A stretch of 64,000 nucleotides of DNA from Alcaligenes ammonioxydans. Lineage in GTDB: Bacteria > Pseudomonadota > Gammaproteobacteria > Burkholderiales > Burkholderiaceae_B. The stretch lies in NCBI RefSeq assembly GCF_019343455.1, contig NZ_CP049362.1, positions 1,488,001-1,552,000 of the forward strand, in the 5' to 3' direction. Below, one piece after another: positions 20,001-28,727 of this stretch (position 1 is the first letter of the stretch; the number at the start of each line of letters is the position of its first letter). Position numbers and translations under genes: made by a program. A model generated the notes under the pieces. The model ran no database searches. It was not told the origin of the DNA and saw only the letters and a list, made by a program, of their open reading frames with translations.

Positions 20001-20819
20001 ACCTTTGTATTGCCGACGATTATCGAGATTGAGCAGGTCAAGGATCTGGAGCGCGAAATCTTTGGCCCGGTACTGCATGTGATGCGCTTTAAGCGTAGCG
20101 AGCTGGATGGCCTGATCGACCAGATCAACGAGCGTGGTTACGGCCTGACTTTTGGTGTTCACACCCGGCTGGACGAAACCGTAGAGCGCGTAGTCTCACG
20201 CATTCGGGCGGGTAATGTGTATGTGAACCGCAATATGGTGGGGGCGGTGGTCGGCGTGCAGCCCTTTGGTGGCGAAGGCTTGTCCGGTACCGGCCCCAAA
20301 GCGGGTGGCCCTTTGTATCTGCGCCGTCTGCTCAGTCGCTGTCCCCAAAACCTGCCTTTGCAGAGCTGGCAGCAGCACGGTATGGTCTTGCCCGGTCCCA
20401 CCGGCGAATCCAATCTGTACCAGCTCCACCCGCGTGGGCGTGTGCTGTGCATGCCTGTGAGTGCGCAGGGCTGGCAGGCGCAGCGTGAGGCTTGCACTCG
20501 CAGTGGTAATCAGCCCGTCTTGCTGGATCGTCTGGGTCTGGGAGCGTGGCAGGATGCGCCTGCCGAACAAATTGCCATGTCCGATTTGGGTGAGGCAGAT
20601 TATGATGCTGTTTTATTTGAAGGCGACAGTGACGAACTTCGACTGGTACTGGGTTACGTGGCTGAGCGCCCCGGTCCGATTGTCGGGGTTCAGGGCTTGT
20701 TGACACAGGAATTGGAGGGGGGCGCAACCTACGTGGTCGAGCGTTTGCTGCGTGAAGTCTCAGTCAGTACCAATACAGCGGCAGCTGGGGGTAATGCCAG
20801 TTTGATGATGGTTGGTTGA
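17046..20819 (+). CDS. putA: Trifunctional proline dehydrogenase / P5C dehydrogenase / transcriptional repressor PutA
   Basis: Oxidises proline to glutamate in two steps. The 1257-residue protein has an N-terminal ribbon-helix-helix DNA-binding segment (residues ~1-45, TTLGIKVDIELRERLRRAAD), a linker, a FAD proline dehydrogenase barrel (about 170-590; GPGISIKLSALHPRY, LMLRLVKGAYWDSEIKRAQ, QCLHGMGEDLYE) and an aldehyde-dehydrogenase domain (about 650-1130). In the latter the catalytic Cys is Cys909 (AGQRCSALRL) and the general base Glu lies in AETGGLNAMVV. A C-terminal domain follows. The RHH segment makes it a self-regulating type, and the GTTAAC repeats upstream fit autorepression. It is transcribed alone. 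Confidence 0.96.
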   Translation: MASTTLGIKVDIELRERLRRAADQLQCTPHWLHKQALLSYIEGIERGVLPSELALLSGGDAELAEDGVVMPAIPFYGFAQDVQPQSVLRAAITAAYRRPETDCLPLLLSAARSSQSARAQELAARLVKALRAKRRGGGVEGLIQEFSLSSQEGVALMCLAEALLRIPDRATRDALIRDKISHGDWRAHVGESPSLFVNAATWGLMLTGRLVSVNSEKNLSSALTRMIGKGGEPLIRKGVDVAMRMMGEQFVTGQTIASALANSRKFEEQGFRYSYDMLGEAATTAEDAQRYYQAYEQAIHAIGRASQGRGIYEGPGISIKLSALHPRYSRAQRDRVMRELYPRLLSLAQLAHHYDVGLNIDAEEADRLEVSLDLLDKLCFDPSLAGWNGIGFVVQAYQKRAPFVIDYLIDLARRSGHRLMLRLVKGAYWDSEIKRAQVDGLEDYPVYTRKVHTDVSYLACARKLLQAPDAVYPQFATHNAQTLAAIYVMAGQNYYTGQYEFQCLHGMGEDLYEEVVGPIKEGKLNRPCRIYAPVGSHETLLAYLVRRLLENGANTSFVNQIGNADVDLDKLVADPVAQALSLQPLGRPHDKIPLPRQLYWSAEQRLNSAGLDLSNEHRLGSLAATLMQTAALPRQAQPVLGQGNPVWDETKAIWVRNPANHQDVVGQVMYATSQDVEQALEAASHYAPIWQATPVQERAAALQQAAQLLEDNMQDLMGLLVREAGKSYANAIAEVREAVDFLRYYAGQVLRDFDNDEYRPVGVVLCISPWNFPLAIFLGQVSAALAAGNVVLAKPAEQTCLIAAAAVELLHKAGIAPGALQLLPGDGPSVGAPLAASDKVNAVMFTGSTAVALGLNRQLAQRLTADGRAVPLIAETGGLNAMVVDSSALAEQVVFDVLNSAFDSAGQRCSALRLLCIQEDVADRVLNMLNGAMQELSVGNPDLLSTDVGPVIDEEARAGIEEHITAMREAGFRVTQSEQSRSLTGTFVLPTIIEIEQVKDLEREIFGPVLHVMRFKRSELDGLIDQINERGYGLTFGVHTRLDETVERVVSRIRAGNVYVNRNMVGAVVGVQPFGGEGLSGTGPKAGGPLYLRRLLSRCPQNLPLQSWQQHGMVLPGPTGESNLYQLHPRGRVLCMPVSAQGWQAQREACTRSGNQPVLLDRLGLGAWQDAPAEQIAMSDLGEADYDAVLFEGDSDELRLVLGYVAERPGPIVGVQGLLTQELEGGATYVVERLLREVSVSTNTAAAGGNASLMMVG

Positions 20820-20947
20820 TCTGGCAGGCACCCGTTTTTATGCACACGTTTGGTCGCACATTTCACCTGGAGCGGCGGCCCTGCGTTCTTTCTCACGGCA
20901 CGGGCCCACTTGTAGTGCGGCTATATTAAAAAACGAAGGAGAACAAT

Positions 20948-22105
20948 ATGCAGTCCATCATGAGCTTTAAATTGGCCTTGGTATCGACAGCGGTTTTTGG
21001 GGCACTGGCAGCAGGTCCGGCGTTGGCCGCTGACAAGGTCATCAAGCTGGGTTTTGCCGCCCCCTTGACGGGCCCTCAGGCGCACTACGGTGAAGACATG
21101 CGCAATGGCCTGGTGCTGGCGCTGGAAGAGGCCAATGCCCAGAACATTGAAATTGATGGCGCGACCGCCCGTTTCGAGTTGGTCGCCAAAGATGACCAGG
21201 CTGACCCGCGCACGGCGGTTCAGGTCGCCCAGCAGATTGTGGACGAGGGTGTGGATGGCGTGTTGGGACACTTCAACTCGGGCACCACCATTCCTGCCTC
21301 GCGTGTGTACAACGACGCGGGTATCCCCCAGATCGCCATGGCCACCTCGCCCGAGTACACCCAGCAGGGTTACGACAATACCTTCCGCATGATGACCAGC
21401 GACACTCAGCAGGGCGCTGCCGTGGGTCAGTTCATCGTCAAGGATCTGGCCGCCAAGAAAGTGGCCCTGATCGACGACCGTACCGCGTATGGCCAGGGTC
21501 TGACGGATCAGGTGGCCCGTGCCGTGGAAAAAGCAGGTGGTCAGATTGTGGCGCGTGAGTACACCACGGACAAAGCCAACGACTTTACCTCCATTCTGAC
21601 CAACATCAAGTCCAAGCAGCCTGACGCCATCTTCTTTGGTGGTTTGGATGCGCAGTCCGGCCCCATGAAGCGTCAGATGCAAACGCTGGATATCAAAGCG
21701 CCACTGGTATCCGGTGAAATGACCCGCAGTGACACCTTCTTGCGTCTGGCAGGCGGGGCGGCCAACGGGACCTACGCCTCTCTGGCTGGTGTGCCTTTGT
21801 CCACCATGGCTGCTGGCGAGAAGTTTGCCAAGGACTATCAGGCGCGCTTCAAGGCAGAGCCGGGTGTCTACGCGCCTTACGCGTATGACGGTGCCTGGAA
21901 CATGATTACGGCCATGAAAGAAGCCGGTTCGTCCAAGGCTGAAGACTATCTGCCCAAGCTGGCTGCTCTGAAACGGAATGGTGCGACCAGCAACAACATC
22001 GCCTACGACCAGAACGGTGATCTGAAAGAAATTGCCGTCACCATCTACGAGGTCAAAGATGGCCAGTGGACGATGGTGAAAACCATGGTCAGCCAGGCGA
22101 ACTAA
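20948..22105 (+). CDS. livK: Branched-chain amino acid ABC transporter substrate-binding protein
   Basis: A 385-residue periplasmic binding protein of the Leu/Ile/Val type I fold. A signal peptide (LALVSTAVFGALAAGPALA) is cut near residue 27. The mature protein starts ADKVIKLGFAAPLTGPQAHYG and contains GVLGHFNSGTTIPASRVY and FRMMTSDTQQGAAVGQF. It delivers ligand to the LivHMGF permease encoded directly downstream. AAGGAG is 8 bases before the ATG. It is separated from livH by 128 bp containing a GC-rich hairpin, which often raises binding-protein expression over the membrane components. The precise ligand (leucine, LIV or another amino acid) is not readable. Confidence 0.93.
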   Translation: MQSIMSFKLALVSTAVFGALAAGPALAADKVIKLGFAAPLTGPQAHYGEDMRNGLVLALEEANAQNIEIDGATARFELVAKDDQADPRTAVQVAQQIVDEGVDGVLGHFNSGTTIPASRVYNDAGIPQIAMATSPEYTQQGYDNTFRMMTSDTQQGAAVGQFIVKDLAAKKVALIDDRTAYGQGLTDQVARAVEKAGGQIVAREYTTDKANDFTSILTNIKSKQPDAIFFGGLDAQSGPMKRQMQTLDIKAPLVSGEMTRSDTFLRLAGGAANGTYASLAGVPLSTMAAGEKFAKDYQARFKAEPGVYAPYAYDGAWNMITAMKEAGSSKAEDYLPKLAALKRNGATSNNIAYDQNGDLKEIAVTIYEVKDGQWTMVKTMVSQAN

Positions 22106-22125
22106 GCCTTTCTGAGCCTGCAGTT

Positions 22126-22143
22126 TGAGCCCCTCGGGGCTCA
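22126..22143 (+). terminator. Intercistronic hairpin after livK
   Basis: TGAGCCCC at 22126-22133 pairs with GGGGCTCA at 22136-22143 and is followed by a short T-rich stretch (TCTTTA). It lies 20 bp after the livK stop and 90 bp before livH. It is most likely a partial terminator or 3' stabiliser that lets the binding protein be made in excess. Confidence 0.5.
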
Positions 22144-22233
22144 TCTTTACCGTGGCCTGTGTCTGGCAGGCCCACGCTCCCTGTTTTATCGTCATGCGCC
22201 GGGGCAGGGGGCAATGACCATGAGTCCCAATCT

Positions 22234-23166
22234 ATGGAAATCCTGATACAACAACTAATAAATGGCCTGACCGTGGGCAGTGTCTACGCCCTGGTGGCGC
22301 TCGGCTACACCATGGTGTACGGAATTATTGGCCTGATTAATTTTGCGCATGGTGACGTCGTCATGGTTGGGGCGATGCTGGCCACGACAGTGGTGTTATC
22401 GCTGGTAGGCGCAGACCCGGCAGGCTTGTCTGCCTGGCTGATGGTCGGCTTGGCTTTGTTGGCCGCCATCCCTGTTTGCATGGGCATAGGCTGGACCGCC
22501 GAACGTTATGCCTATCGGCCCTTGCGTCGTGCGCCTCGTTTGGCGGCGCTGATTACCGCCATTGGTGTGTCCTTTATTGTGCAGAACTTGGCCATGATGA
22601 TCTGGGGCCGCAATTATCTGAGTTTTCCGCACATTATTGAGCCCATGGTTTTCCAGGTGGGCGATGCGCGCATCAGCTTGCTGCAAATTCTGATTATTGT
22701 CGGTGCCGCCGCGATCATGTCCGGTCTGATGGTACTGGTGCATCGTACCCGTTTGGGCACTGCCATGCGCGCCACTGCCCAGAACCGGGAAGTGGCGGGC
22801 TTGATGGGGGTGAACATCAACACGGTGATTTCCGCCGCTTTTGTCATCGGTTCGGCCCTGGCTGCCGTGGCCGGTGTGATGATCGTCACTTATTACGGGG
22901 TGGCTCAATACACCATGGGCTTTATGCTGGGACTGAAAGCGTTTACCGCCGCCGTTCTGGGTGGCATTGGCAATTTGGGCGGCGCCATGCTGGGTGGCTT
23001 GCTGCTGGGCCTGATCGAAGCCTTGGGTGCCGGTTACATCGGTGACCTGACCAACGGCGTCTTTGGCAGCAACTATCAGGATGTGTTCTCGTTCATCGTG
23101 CTGATCCTGGTGCTGATTTTCCGTCCCTCGGGCCTGTTGGGTGAGCGTGTGGGAGATCGCGCATGA
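22234..23166 (+). CDS. livH: Branched-chain amino acid ABC transporter permease LivH
   Basis: A 310-residue integral membrane permease with about eight hydrophobic segments. The start MEILIQQLINGLTVGSVYAL, then GYTMVYGIIGLINFAHGDV, and the GLMGVNINTVISAAFVIGS and GGIGNLGGAMLGG regions are typical of LivH. I took ATG 22234 in place of the upstream in-frame start at 22159, whose 25 extra residues are hydrophilic and unlike the family. It is coupled to livM by a four-base ATGA overlap. Confidence 0.94.
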   Translation: MEILIQQLINGLTVGSVYALVALGYTMVYGIIGLINFAHGDVVMVGAMLATTVVLSLVGADPAGLSAWLMVGLALLAAIPVCMGIGWTAERYAYRPLRRAPRLAALITAIGVSFIVQNLAMMIWGRNYLSFPHIIEPMVFQVGDARISLLQILIIVGAAAIMSGLMVLVHRTRLGTAMRATAQNREVAGLMGVNINTVISAAFVIGSALAAVAGVMIVTYYGVAQYTMGFMLGLKAFTAAVLGGIGNLGGAMLGGLLLGLIEALGAGYIGDLTNGVFGSNYQDVFSFIVLILVLIFRPSGLLGERVGDRA

Positions 23167-24269
23167 GTCTGAATCAAACATGGGGTGGATCGGGTTCGAA
23201 GCCGCGTCCTGCAACACCCGCCAAAGTCTGGGTCGGCGCGCTGCTGATCGGGGTGGTGCTGGCCATTTTGCCTTTTGTGTTGGGCATGGCCGGTCAGAGC
23301 TGGGTCCGTACCCTGAACTTTGCCTTGCTCTATGTGATGCTGGCACTGGGCCTGAACATCGTGGTGGGTTTTGCCGGCCTGCTGGATCTGGGCTATATCG
23401 CGTTCTATGCGGTAGGCGCCTATGTCTGGGCTATGTTGGCCTCGCCACATTTTGGATTGCATTTGCCCTTCTGGATGGTGTTGCCAGCCGGTATTGCCCT
23501 GGCAGCGGTATTTGGCGTTTTGCTGGGCTTTCCGGTGCTGCGCCTGCGTGGGGACTATCTGGCCATCGTGACTTTGGGGTTTGGTGAGATTATCCGCATC
23601 TTCATGAACAATCTGGATGCGCCCATCAACATCACCAACGGCCCGCAAGGGATCAATCGGGTCGATACCTTCAAGATTGGTGATTTCATATTCGGTAAAG
23701 CGGAAACCCTGTTTGGCATACGGATAACCGGGCCGGAAAAGTACTATTACCTGCTTTTGCTGATCACCCTGCTGATTGTGTTCATCTGCGTGCGCTTGCA
23801 GCACTCCCGTATTGGGCGCGCCTGGGAAGCCATTCGTGAAGATGAAATTGCGGCCAAGGCTATGGGCATCAATACCCGTAACGTCAAACTGCTGGCTTTT
23901 GCCATGGGCGCAACCTTTGGTGGCGTGGCCGGCGGTCTGTTTGCTTCCATGCAAGGCTTCGTCAGCCCAGAGAGTTTCAGCCTGACCGAATCGATCGCCG
24001 TGCTGTGCATGGTTGTGTTGGGAGGGATGGGACATATCCCCGGAGTGATCGTGGGTGCCTTGCTGCTTTCCGTCTTCCCCGAGTTGCTGCGCTCCGTCGT
24101 GGTGCCCTTGCAGCAAAGCGTGTTTGGCGACGTGATTCTGGACCCGGACGGCATCCGTATGCTCCTGTTTGGTTTTGCTCTGGTACTGGTCATGATCTAC
24201 CGCCCGGAAGGGCTATGGCCCTCCGCGGTGCGCCGTCGTGAGCGCAAAATGAAGCAGGTGCAAGCATGA
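23163..24269 (+). CDS. livM: Branched-chain amino acid ABC transporter permease LivM
   Basis: A 368-residue second permease subunit. After a short hydrophilic N-terminus come multiple membrane spans and the family signatures YVMLALGLNIVVGFAGLLDL, FPVLRLRGDYLAIVTLGFGE and the EAIRENE-like WEAIREDEIAAKAMGIN cytoplasmic loop that contacts the ATPases. It overlaps livH and livG by four bases each, so the operon is translationally coupled. It forms the channel with LivH. Confidence 0.94.
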   Translation: MSLNQTWGGSGSKPRPATPAKVWVGALLIGVVLAILPFVLGMAGQSWVRTLNFALLYVMLALGLNIVVGFAGLLDLGYIAFYAVGAYVWAMLASPHFGLHLPFWMVLPAGIALAAVFGVLLGFPVLRLRGDYLAIVTLGFGEIIRIFMNNLDAPINITNGPQGINRVDTFKIGDFIFGKAETLFGIRITGPEKYYYLLLLITLLIVFICVRLQHSRIGRAWEAIREDEIAAKAMGINTRNVKLLAFAMGATFGGVAGGLFASMQGFVSPESFSLTESIAVLCMVVLGGMGHIPGVIVGALLLSVFPELLRSVVVPLQQSVFGDVILDPDGIRMLLFGFALVLVMIYRPEGLWPSAVRRRERKMKQVQA

Positions 24270-25102
24270 GTGTGACCATGAACCAACACGTAAAAGAGGG
24301 CGAGGTGCTGTTGCAGGCAGAAGGCTTGTCCAAGCGCTTCGGCGGTTTGCAGGCCTTGTCCGATGTCAGTTTCAGCATACGCAAAGGTGACATTTACGGT
24401 TTGATCGGCCCGAACGGCGCAGGTAAAACTACGCTGTTCAACGTGATGACGGGCCTGTATATCCCTGAGTCGGGCCGCTGCACCTTTGCGGGTCGTAACC
24501 TGACCGATTGCAAGCCCCATCAAATTGCTGAGTCCGGTTTTGCGCGTACTTTCCAAAACATTCGTTTGTTTGGCAGCTTGTCTGCCCTGGAAAACGTCAT
24601 GATTGGTCGTCACGTCCGCACCCGCGCAGGCGTGCTGGGTGCGGTGCTGCGTAACCGCGCTACTCGTCAGGAAGAAGAGCAGATCGAGGCCCGTGCCTAC
24701 GAGTTGCTGGATTACGTGGGCATCGCCCAGCACGCTAACGAGATTGCCCGGTCCTTGTCCTACGGTGACCAGCGCCGCCTGGAAATCGCCCGCGCCTTGG
24801 CAACCGATCCCATGTTGCTGGCCCTTGACGAACCGGCCGCTGGGATGAACCCGTCCGAGACCGTCGTCCTGCGCCAGCTGATTGAAAAAATCCGTGGTGA
24901 CGGCATTACTGTCCTGCTGATCGAACACGATATGAAGCTGGTCATGGGCCTGTGTGACCGAGTCCTGGTGCTGGAATACGGCAAAGTATTGGCCGAAGGT
25001 AAACCTGCCGAAGTCCAGCATAACCCGCGTGTGATTGAAGCCTATCTGGGTGCGGGTGCTGCCAAAGAGCTGGGTATTACCGTTGAAGAGGAAAAGGCAT
25101 GA
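24266..25102 (+). CDS. livG: Branched-chain amino acid ABC transporter ATP-binding protein LivG
   Basis: A 278-residue ABC ATPase with Walker A GPNGAGKT (near residue 50), signature [16 protein letters not shown] and Walker [14 protein letters not shown], followed by the H-loop [18 protein letters not shown]. The long insertion after Walker A ([23 protein letters not shown]) is typical of LivG. It overlaps livM and livF by four bases. An alternative start at the ATG a few codons in ([12 protein letters not shown]) is possible. Confidence 0.94.
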   Translation: MSVTMNQHVKEGEVLLQAEGLSKRFGGLQALSDVSFSIRKGDIYGLIGPNGAGKTTLFNVMTGLYIPESGRCTFAGRNLTDCKPHQIAESGFARTFQNIRLFGSLSALENVMIGRHVRTRAGVLGAVLRNRATRQEEEQIEARAYELLDYVGIAQHANEIARSLSYGDQRRLEIARALATDPMLLALDEPAAGMNPSETVVLRQLIEKIRGDGITVLLIEHDMKLVMGLCDRVLVLEYGKVLAEGKPAEVQHNPRVIEAYLGAGAAKELGITVEEEKA

Positions 25103-25836
25103 GCACAGAACCGTTGATGCTGGATATTCGGGGCCTGGACGTGGCTTATGGTGGCATCCGGGCGGTACGCGGCCTGGACCTGCGAGTCGGGCAAGGCGAA
25201 CTGGTTTGCCTGATTGGTGCTAACGGTGCTGGTAAAAGCACCACCTTGCGGGCTATTACCGGACTGGTTCCGGCGGCTGCCGGTCAGATTCAACACCAGG
25301 GCGAGAGCATAGTCGGCCTGCCATCACACCAGCTCGTGCGCCGTGGTGTGGTCATGGTGCCGGAAGGGCGGGGCATCTTTCCTCAACTGACGATTGAGGA
25401 AAACCTGGCCATGGGGGCATACACCCGCAAGGATCATCACGAAGTACGCCAGGATATCGAACGTATCTACACCCTGTTTCCGCGACTGGCTGAGCGTAAA
25501 AAACAATCGGCCGGGACGTTGTCCGGTGGGGAACAGCAGATGGTGGCCATGGGACGCGCCATGATTTCACGGCCGTCCTTGCTACTGTTGGATGAGCCGT
25601 CGATGGGGCTGGCCCCGATCATGGTTGAGCGGATTTTTGAGCTGATCCAGACCATTGCCAAAGAAGGCGTGACGATCTTGCTGATCGAGCAGAATGCGCG
25701 CTTGGCATTGGAACTGGGAGATCGGGGCTATGTGATGGAGTCGGGGCGGATTATTCTGGAAGGCCCGGCTGCGCAGTTGCTGCATGACCCCAAGGTACGA
25801 GCCGCGTATCTGGGGGAAGAGGATTTTGCTGCGTAA
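25099..25836 (+). CDS. livF: Branched-chain amino acid ABC transporter ATP-binding protein LivF
   Basis: A 245-residue ABC ATPase pairing with LivG. Walker A is GANGAGKST (near residue 37), the signature LSGGEQQMVAMGRAM, and Walker B LLLLDEPSMGLAP. VPEGRGIFPQLTIEENL is the LivF hallmark. It is the last gene of the operon, followed by a strong terminator. Confidence 0.95.
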   Translation: MSTEPLMLDIRGLDVAYGGIRAVRGLDLRVGQGELVCLIGANGAGKSTTLRAITGLVPAAAGQIQHQGESIVGLPSHQLVRRGVVMVPEGRGIFPQLTIEENLAMGAYTRKDHHEVRQDIERIYTLFPRLAERKKQSAGTLSGGEQQMVAMGRAMISRPSLLLLDEPSMGLAPIMVERIFELIQTIAKEGVTILLIEQNARLALELGDRGYVMESGRIILEGPAAQLLHDPKVRAAYLGEEDFAA

Positions 25837-25860
25837 GTAGGATTTAGGATTAGAAAAAAA

Positions 25861-25899
25861 AGCCAATCAGCTCAGAGCTGATTGGCTTTTTGATTTTTG
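25861..25899 (+). terminator. Strong intrinsic terminator of the liv operon
   Basis: A 12-bp perfect stem (25861-25872 with 25876-25887, loop CAG) is preceded by eight A residues and followed by TTTT-TGATTTTT. It probably works in both directions. Confidence 0.93.
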
Positions 25900-26359
25900 T
25901 GCTGGGTTTTATAAGTCACGCATACTAATCTTGAGGGGGCCGCTCTCGACCCGTTGCAGTCGTCTGAACGTGCTCGGCCAATGTCCGCTGTGCAGCGATT
26001 GCTGCCGATCACGTCTGCAAATCGTAGTACCGCTTTCTGCCAGGTGGCAGCCCACCCAGTGGCACTGCCTTCGGTCCTCAATAGCTGCTTTGGAGTGAGT
26101 AACGGTCAGCGAGTAAAAGGTCAGTCAATATGGTGCTGAATTTCAGCTATCACGGGAGATCTAGTGGTGCTATTGCATGGAACCTGCCGCTCATTTCAAG
26201 TGTCTGGCTGACATTCGAACCTTCCCTTTGCGCAGCGCTTGGGGTAGGCAGTCATTCGGGAATGTCACGTGATGCCAAGACTTTGGCGTCCTGGGTCATT
26301 TCTGCGATCTCCGATGTACGGCATACTTGATCGTTGACTGATCTCTGAGGAACGTACCG
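25900..26359. other. Non-coding spacer at the start of the accessory block
   Basis: About 460 bp without a credible gene. Short open frames on both strands (61-69 codons) have no ribosome site and overlap each other. The base composition and lack of protein-like periodicity suggest decayed sequence. It marks the switch from the core liv operon to single accessory genes. The promoter of the alpha/beta hydrolase should lie in the last 100 bp, where AGGA precedes the gene's ATG (CTGAGGAACGTACCG). Confidence 0.4.
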
Positions 26360-27259
26360 ATGAATACTTCATCCAAGCGCTTGACCACTGCAGCCAAGGT
26401 CGGCAGCCTTTCGTTTGCGACTCATGCTGCAGAGACGGCCCCCCCTTACGCGAACACCCGATTTCTGCCTTTAGATGAAGGCCAGGTTGCATACGATGAC
26501 ACAGGCGGCAGTGGCCCACTGGTTCTGGCCATCCCAGGGATGGGTGATCTGCGTTCGGAATACCGGGCCCTGCGACCGCTGCTTCAGCAGGCCGGATATC
26601 GCGTCGTCACTATGGATGTTCGTGGACATGGGGACACTACAGCGCGTTGGCGTGACTATTCTGCGCATGCCGTCGGCCGTGATGCTTTGGCACTTATTGA
26701 CCATTTGAACGCAGGCCCCGCAGTGATCCTGGGCAATTCATTTGCTGCGGGGTCTGCGTTGTGGGCGGCGCACGATGCGCCAACACAAGTACGTGCCGTC
26801 GTGTTGTTGGGGCCCGTGGTGCGTGACGGACAGCCATCATGGTTCGCCAAGACCGCCGTTACCGTAGGTTTTGCTGGCCCTTGGCGTGTGCTTTTCTGGT
26901 TGGCATTTTGGAACAGCCTATTTCCGTCTCAAAAGCCAGAGGACCACGCCGAAGCAAAAGCTGCGCTAGCCGCCAATCTCAGAGAACCTGGCCGCATGGA
27001 GGCGTTGCGCATGATGATCGGTATATCCAAAGCCGATACTGCCGCTATCGTCGAGCAAAGCCGTGTGCCAGCGCTGGTGGTGATGGGCACGAAGGATCCC
27101 GACTTTCCCGATCCTGTAGTTGAAGCGCGGTGGCTAGCATGTGCTCTTGGCTCCATCCCTCTGATCGTTGAAGGAGCAGGCCATTACCCGCATCTAGAGA
27201 TGCCTGAGCGCGTGGCACCTGCACTATTGAGCTTTTTTGCACGCATCGGCACGAAGTGA
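26360..27259 (+). CDS. Alpha/beta hydrolase
   Basis: A 299-residue alpha/beta-fold hydrolase. After a ~30-residue variable start come AIPGMGDLRSEYRAL (oxyanion region), VVTMDVRGHGDT, the nucleophile elbow GNSFAAGSA with Ser127, a Glu/Asp-containing VMGTKDPDFPDP loop, and the catalytic His275 in GAGHYPHLE. The fold includes esterases, lactonases and epoxide hydrolases and does not by itself fix the substrate. AGGA lies about 11 bases before the ATG. It faces an AraC-type regulator gene tail to tail across 42 bp. A regulatory link is possible but not shown by sequence. Confidence 0.85.
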   Translation: MNTSSKRLTTAAKVGSLSFATHAAETAPPYANTRFLPLDEGQVAYDDTGGSGPLVLAIPGMGDLRSEYRALRPLLQQAGYRVVTMDVRGHGDTTARWRDYSAHAVGRDALALIDHLNAGPAVILGNSFAAGSALWAAHDAPTQVRAVVLLGPVVRDGQPSWFAKTAVTVGFAGPWRVLFWLAFWNSLFPSQKPEDHAEAKAALAANLREPGRMEALRMMIGISKADTAAIVEQSRVPALVVMGTKDPDFPDPVVEARWLACALGSIPLIVEGAGHYPHLEMPERVAPALLSFFARIGTK

Positions 27260-27301
27260 CTCATGTTTGCTTGCCGCAGACACCCAGATGGGCTTAGAGG
27301 C

Positions 27302-28366
27302 TCAGTGCCGGGAACGCCGAGCAGCCGCGGGGGTTATCCCAGTCCAGCGTTTGAAGGCGCGGTGGAAAGAGCTAGGGTCTGCAAAGCCCAGCAGGTAGAC
27401 CACTTCGCCCAGTGCAAGGTGCTCATCGGCGATGTAGCGCATGGCCAGCTCACGTCGTACCTCGTCCATCAAGTAGGCAAAACGTGTGCCTTGATCGTCC
27501 AGTCGACGCTGAAGGCTGCGTTCGCTCAGGTTCAGGCACCGAGCCACTGCCTGCAGCGATGTCTGTCCGTGGGCCATGCCTTCGGCCAGTTGTCGTCGCA
27601 CCAACGTGACAATATTCTCTGGTGGGCAATGGCTGGCTGCGAGCAGTTGCTCGGCATGGGCCATGACAATCCGCGACAAACCTGGATCGGCAGCAGGTAT
27701 CGGGCGGTCCAACAGCTCGCTGGGCAGTACCAGACAAGACACAGAACACTTGACACGGGGTGTAACTCCAAAGACCTCTCGATACGCCTCGAGCTTGTCC
27801 AGTGCTGCATGCGCGAACTCGACGCTCAGCGCTTTCACCGGCTTACCGCAGAGCTGAGACGCAACCACCACCAGCGAGGCCAACGTGAACTCTGCGGCCT
27901 GCGGACATGGCCGCACGCCTACCACGTCGAATCTGTGCTCGATCCGTGTGGTTTCACCAATAGGGATGATCTCGAAAGTCGCGAGGTCGTGCAGAAGGCG
28001 GTTGTAGCGTGCCAGTCGCTGCAGGGCCGTGCGCAAGTCGGGCGCGGTACGCACGGCGTAATCCAGCACATCGAACTCTCCCGGGCGGATCAGACCTGCG
28101 GCAAACAAGCCAAACGATGGTTTTTGGGTCAAGTCCGCTGCGCGCGTCCACAGGTGCTCCTCCACCGCAAGCGGCATGCGTGCTTCAGGATCACTCAGCC
28201 ATTCGGCGTTAAATCCTGTGCTGGACATCAAGTGTGCAGGCTGTACGCCCAAGACGCTGGCACTATGAATGATCAGAGCTCCAATTCGGGCGGAAACTTT
28301 CGGACTAGAGGTGCGCGTCGTCATCGTCGGTGCATGTATATCTACAGGAGTCAATACCCGAAGCAC
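27302..28366 (-). CDS. AraC family transcriptional regulator with OruR/ArgR-type N-terminal domain
   Basis: A 354-residue regulator. Residues ~40-230 match the arabinose-binding-like domain of the OruR/MmsR-like AraC group (LGVQPAHLMSSTGFNAEWL, FGLFAAGLIRPGEFDVLDYA). The C-terminal HTH pair includes SLQAVARCLNLSERSLQRRLDDQGTRF and the second motif ALGEVVYLLGFADPSSFHRAFKRWTG. The tail PAAARRSRH is typical. GTG 28366 has AGGA 8 bases upstream; the ATG at 28324 is an alternative. It lies convergent to the alpha/beta hydrolase. The inducer is unknown. Confidence 0.88.
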   Translation of the reverse strand: MLRVLTPVDIHAPTMTTRTSSPKVSARIGALIIHSASVLGVQPAHLMSSTGFNAEWLSDPEARMPLAVEEHLWTRAADLTQKPSFGLFAAGLIRPGEFDVLDYAVRTAPDLRTALQRLARYNRLLHDLATFEIIPIGETTRIEHRFDVVGVRPCPQAAEFTLASLVVVASQLCGKPVKALSVEFAHAALDKLEAYREVFGVTPRVKCSVSCLVLPSELLDRPIPAADPGLSRIVMAHAEQLLAASHCPPENIVTLVRRQLAEGMAHGQTSLQAVARCLNLSERSLQRRLDDQGTRFAYLMDEVRRELAMRYIADEHLALGEVVYLLGFADPSSFHRAFKRWTGITPAAARRSRH

Positions 28367-28727
28367 ATTCTATCCTGTGTTTGGGCAGGGCTTCATCACC
28401 ATGCAAACCACTGTCTCACCGATTACAGATGCCGCGTCTCAAGTCAAGCCTCGCCATCAGGCGTCTCTCTACCTGAGCCTTTTGCGTCGCGCATGGTGAT
28501 GGTCACTTGTGCTTATTCACCTCTACAACCTACAGCACCACGCAACAACCGTGACGTCGCTCATCAGATTCACACGTCAGTGCACATTCACTGCCGACCG
28601 CGCCAAGGGCATGACCAGCCACGCAACGGAGTTTGGATCCTGCGCTATTCATGTTTAGAAAGCCACGCTGTTGTTATCAGGCAATGAGTTTGACCCTGAC
28701 GTGGCGTCATACTTGAGGATTGTATTC
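28367..28727. other. Spacer between the AraC gene and the YkgJ-like pseudogene
   Basis: About 360 bp with no credible gene. It should contain the promoters of both divergently oriented genes. I see no clear palindrome or repeat. AGGA occurs 8 bases before the AraC GTG start, and TGAGGA occurs about 10 bases before the YkgJ-like ATG at 28728. Confidence 0.4.

Noticed and set aside
20921..22195. A 424-codon minus-strand open frame opposite livK
   Set aside because: Antisense to livK, whose signal peptide and binding-protein motifs are clear.
25872..26330. Short open frames on both strands after the liv terminator
   Set aside because: Mutually overlapping, without ribosome sites, and of low quality; treated as spacer.
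27263..28687. A 474-codon plus-strand open frame opposite the AraC gene
   Set aside because: The minus strand has an unambiguous AraC protein; the plus frame has no family motif.
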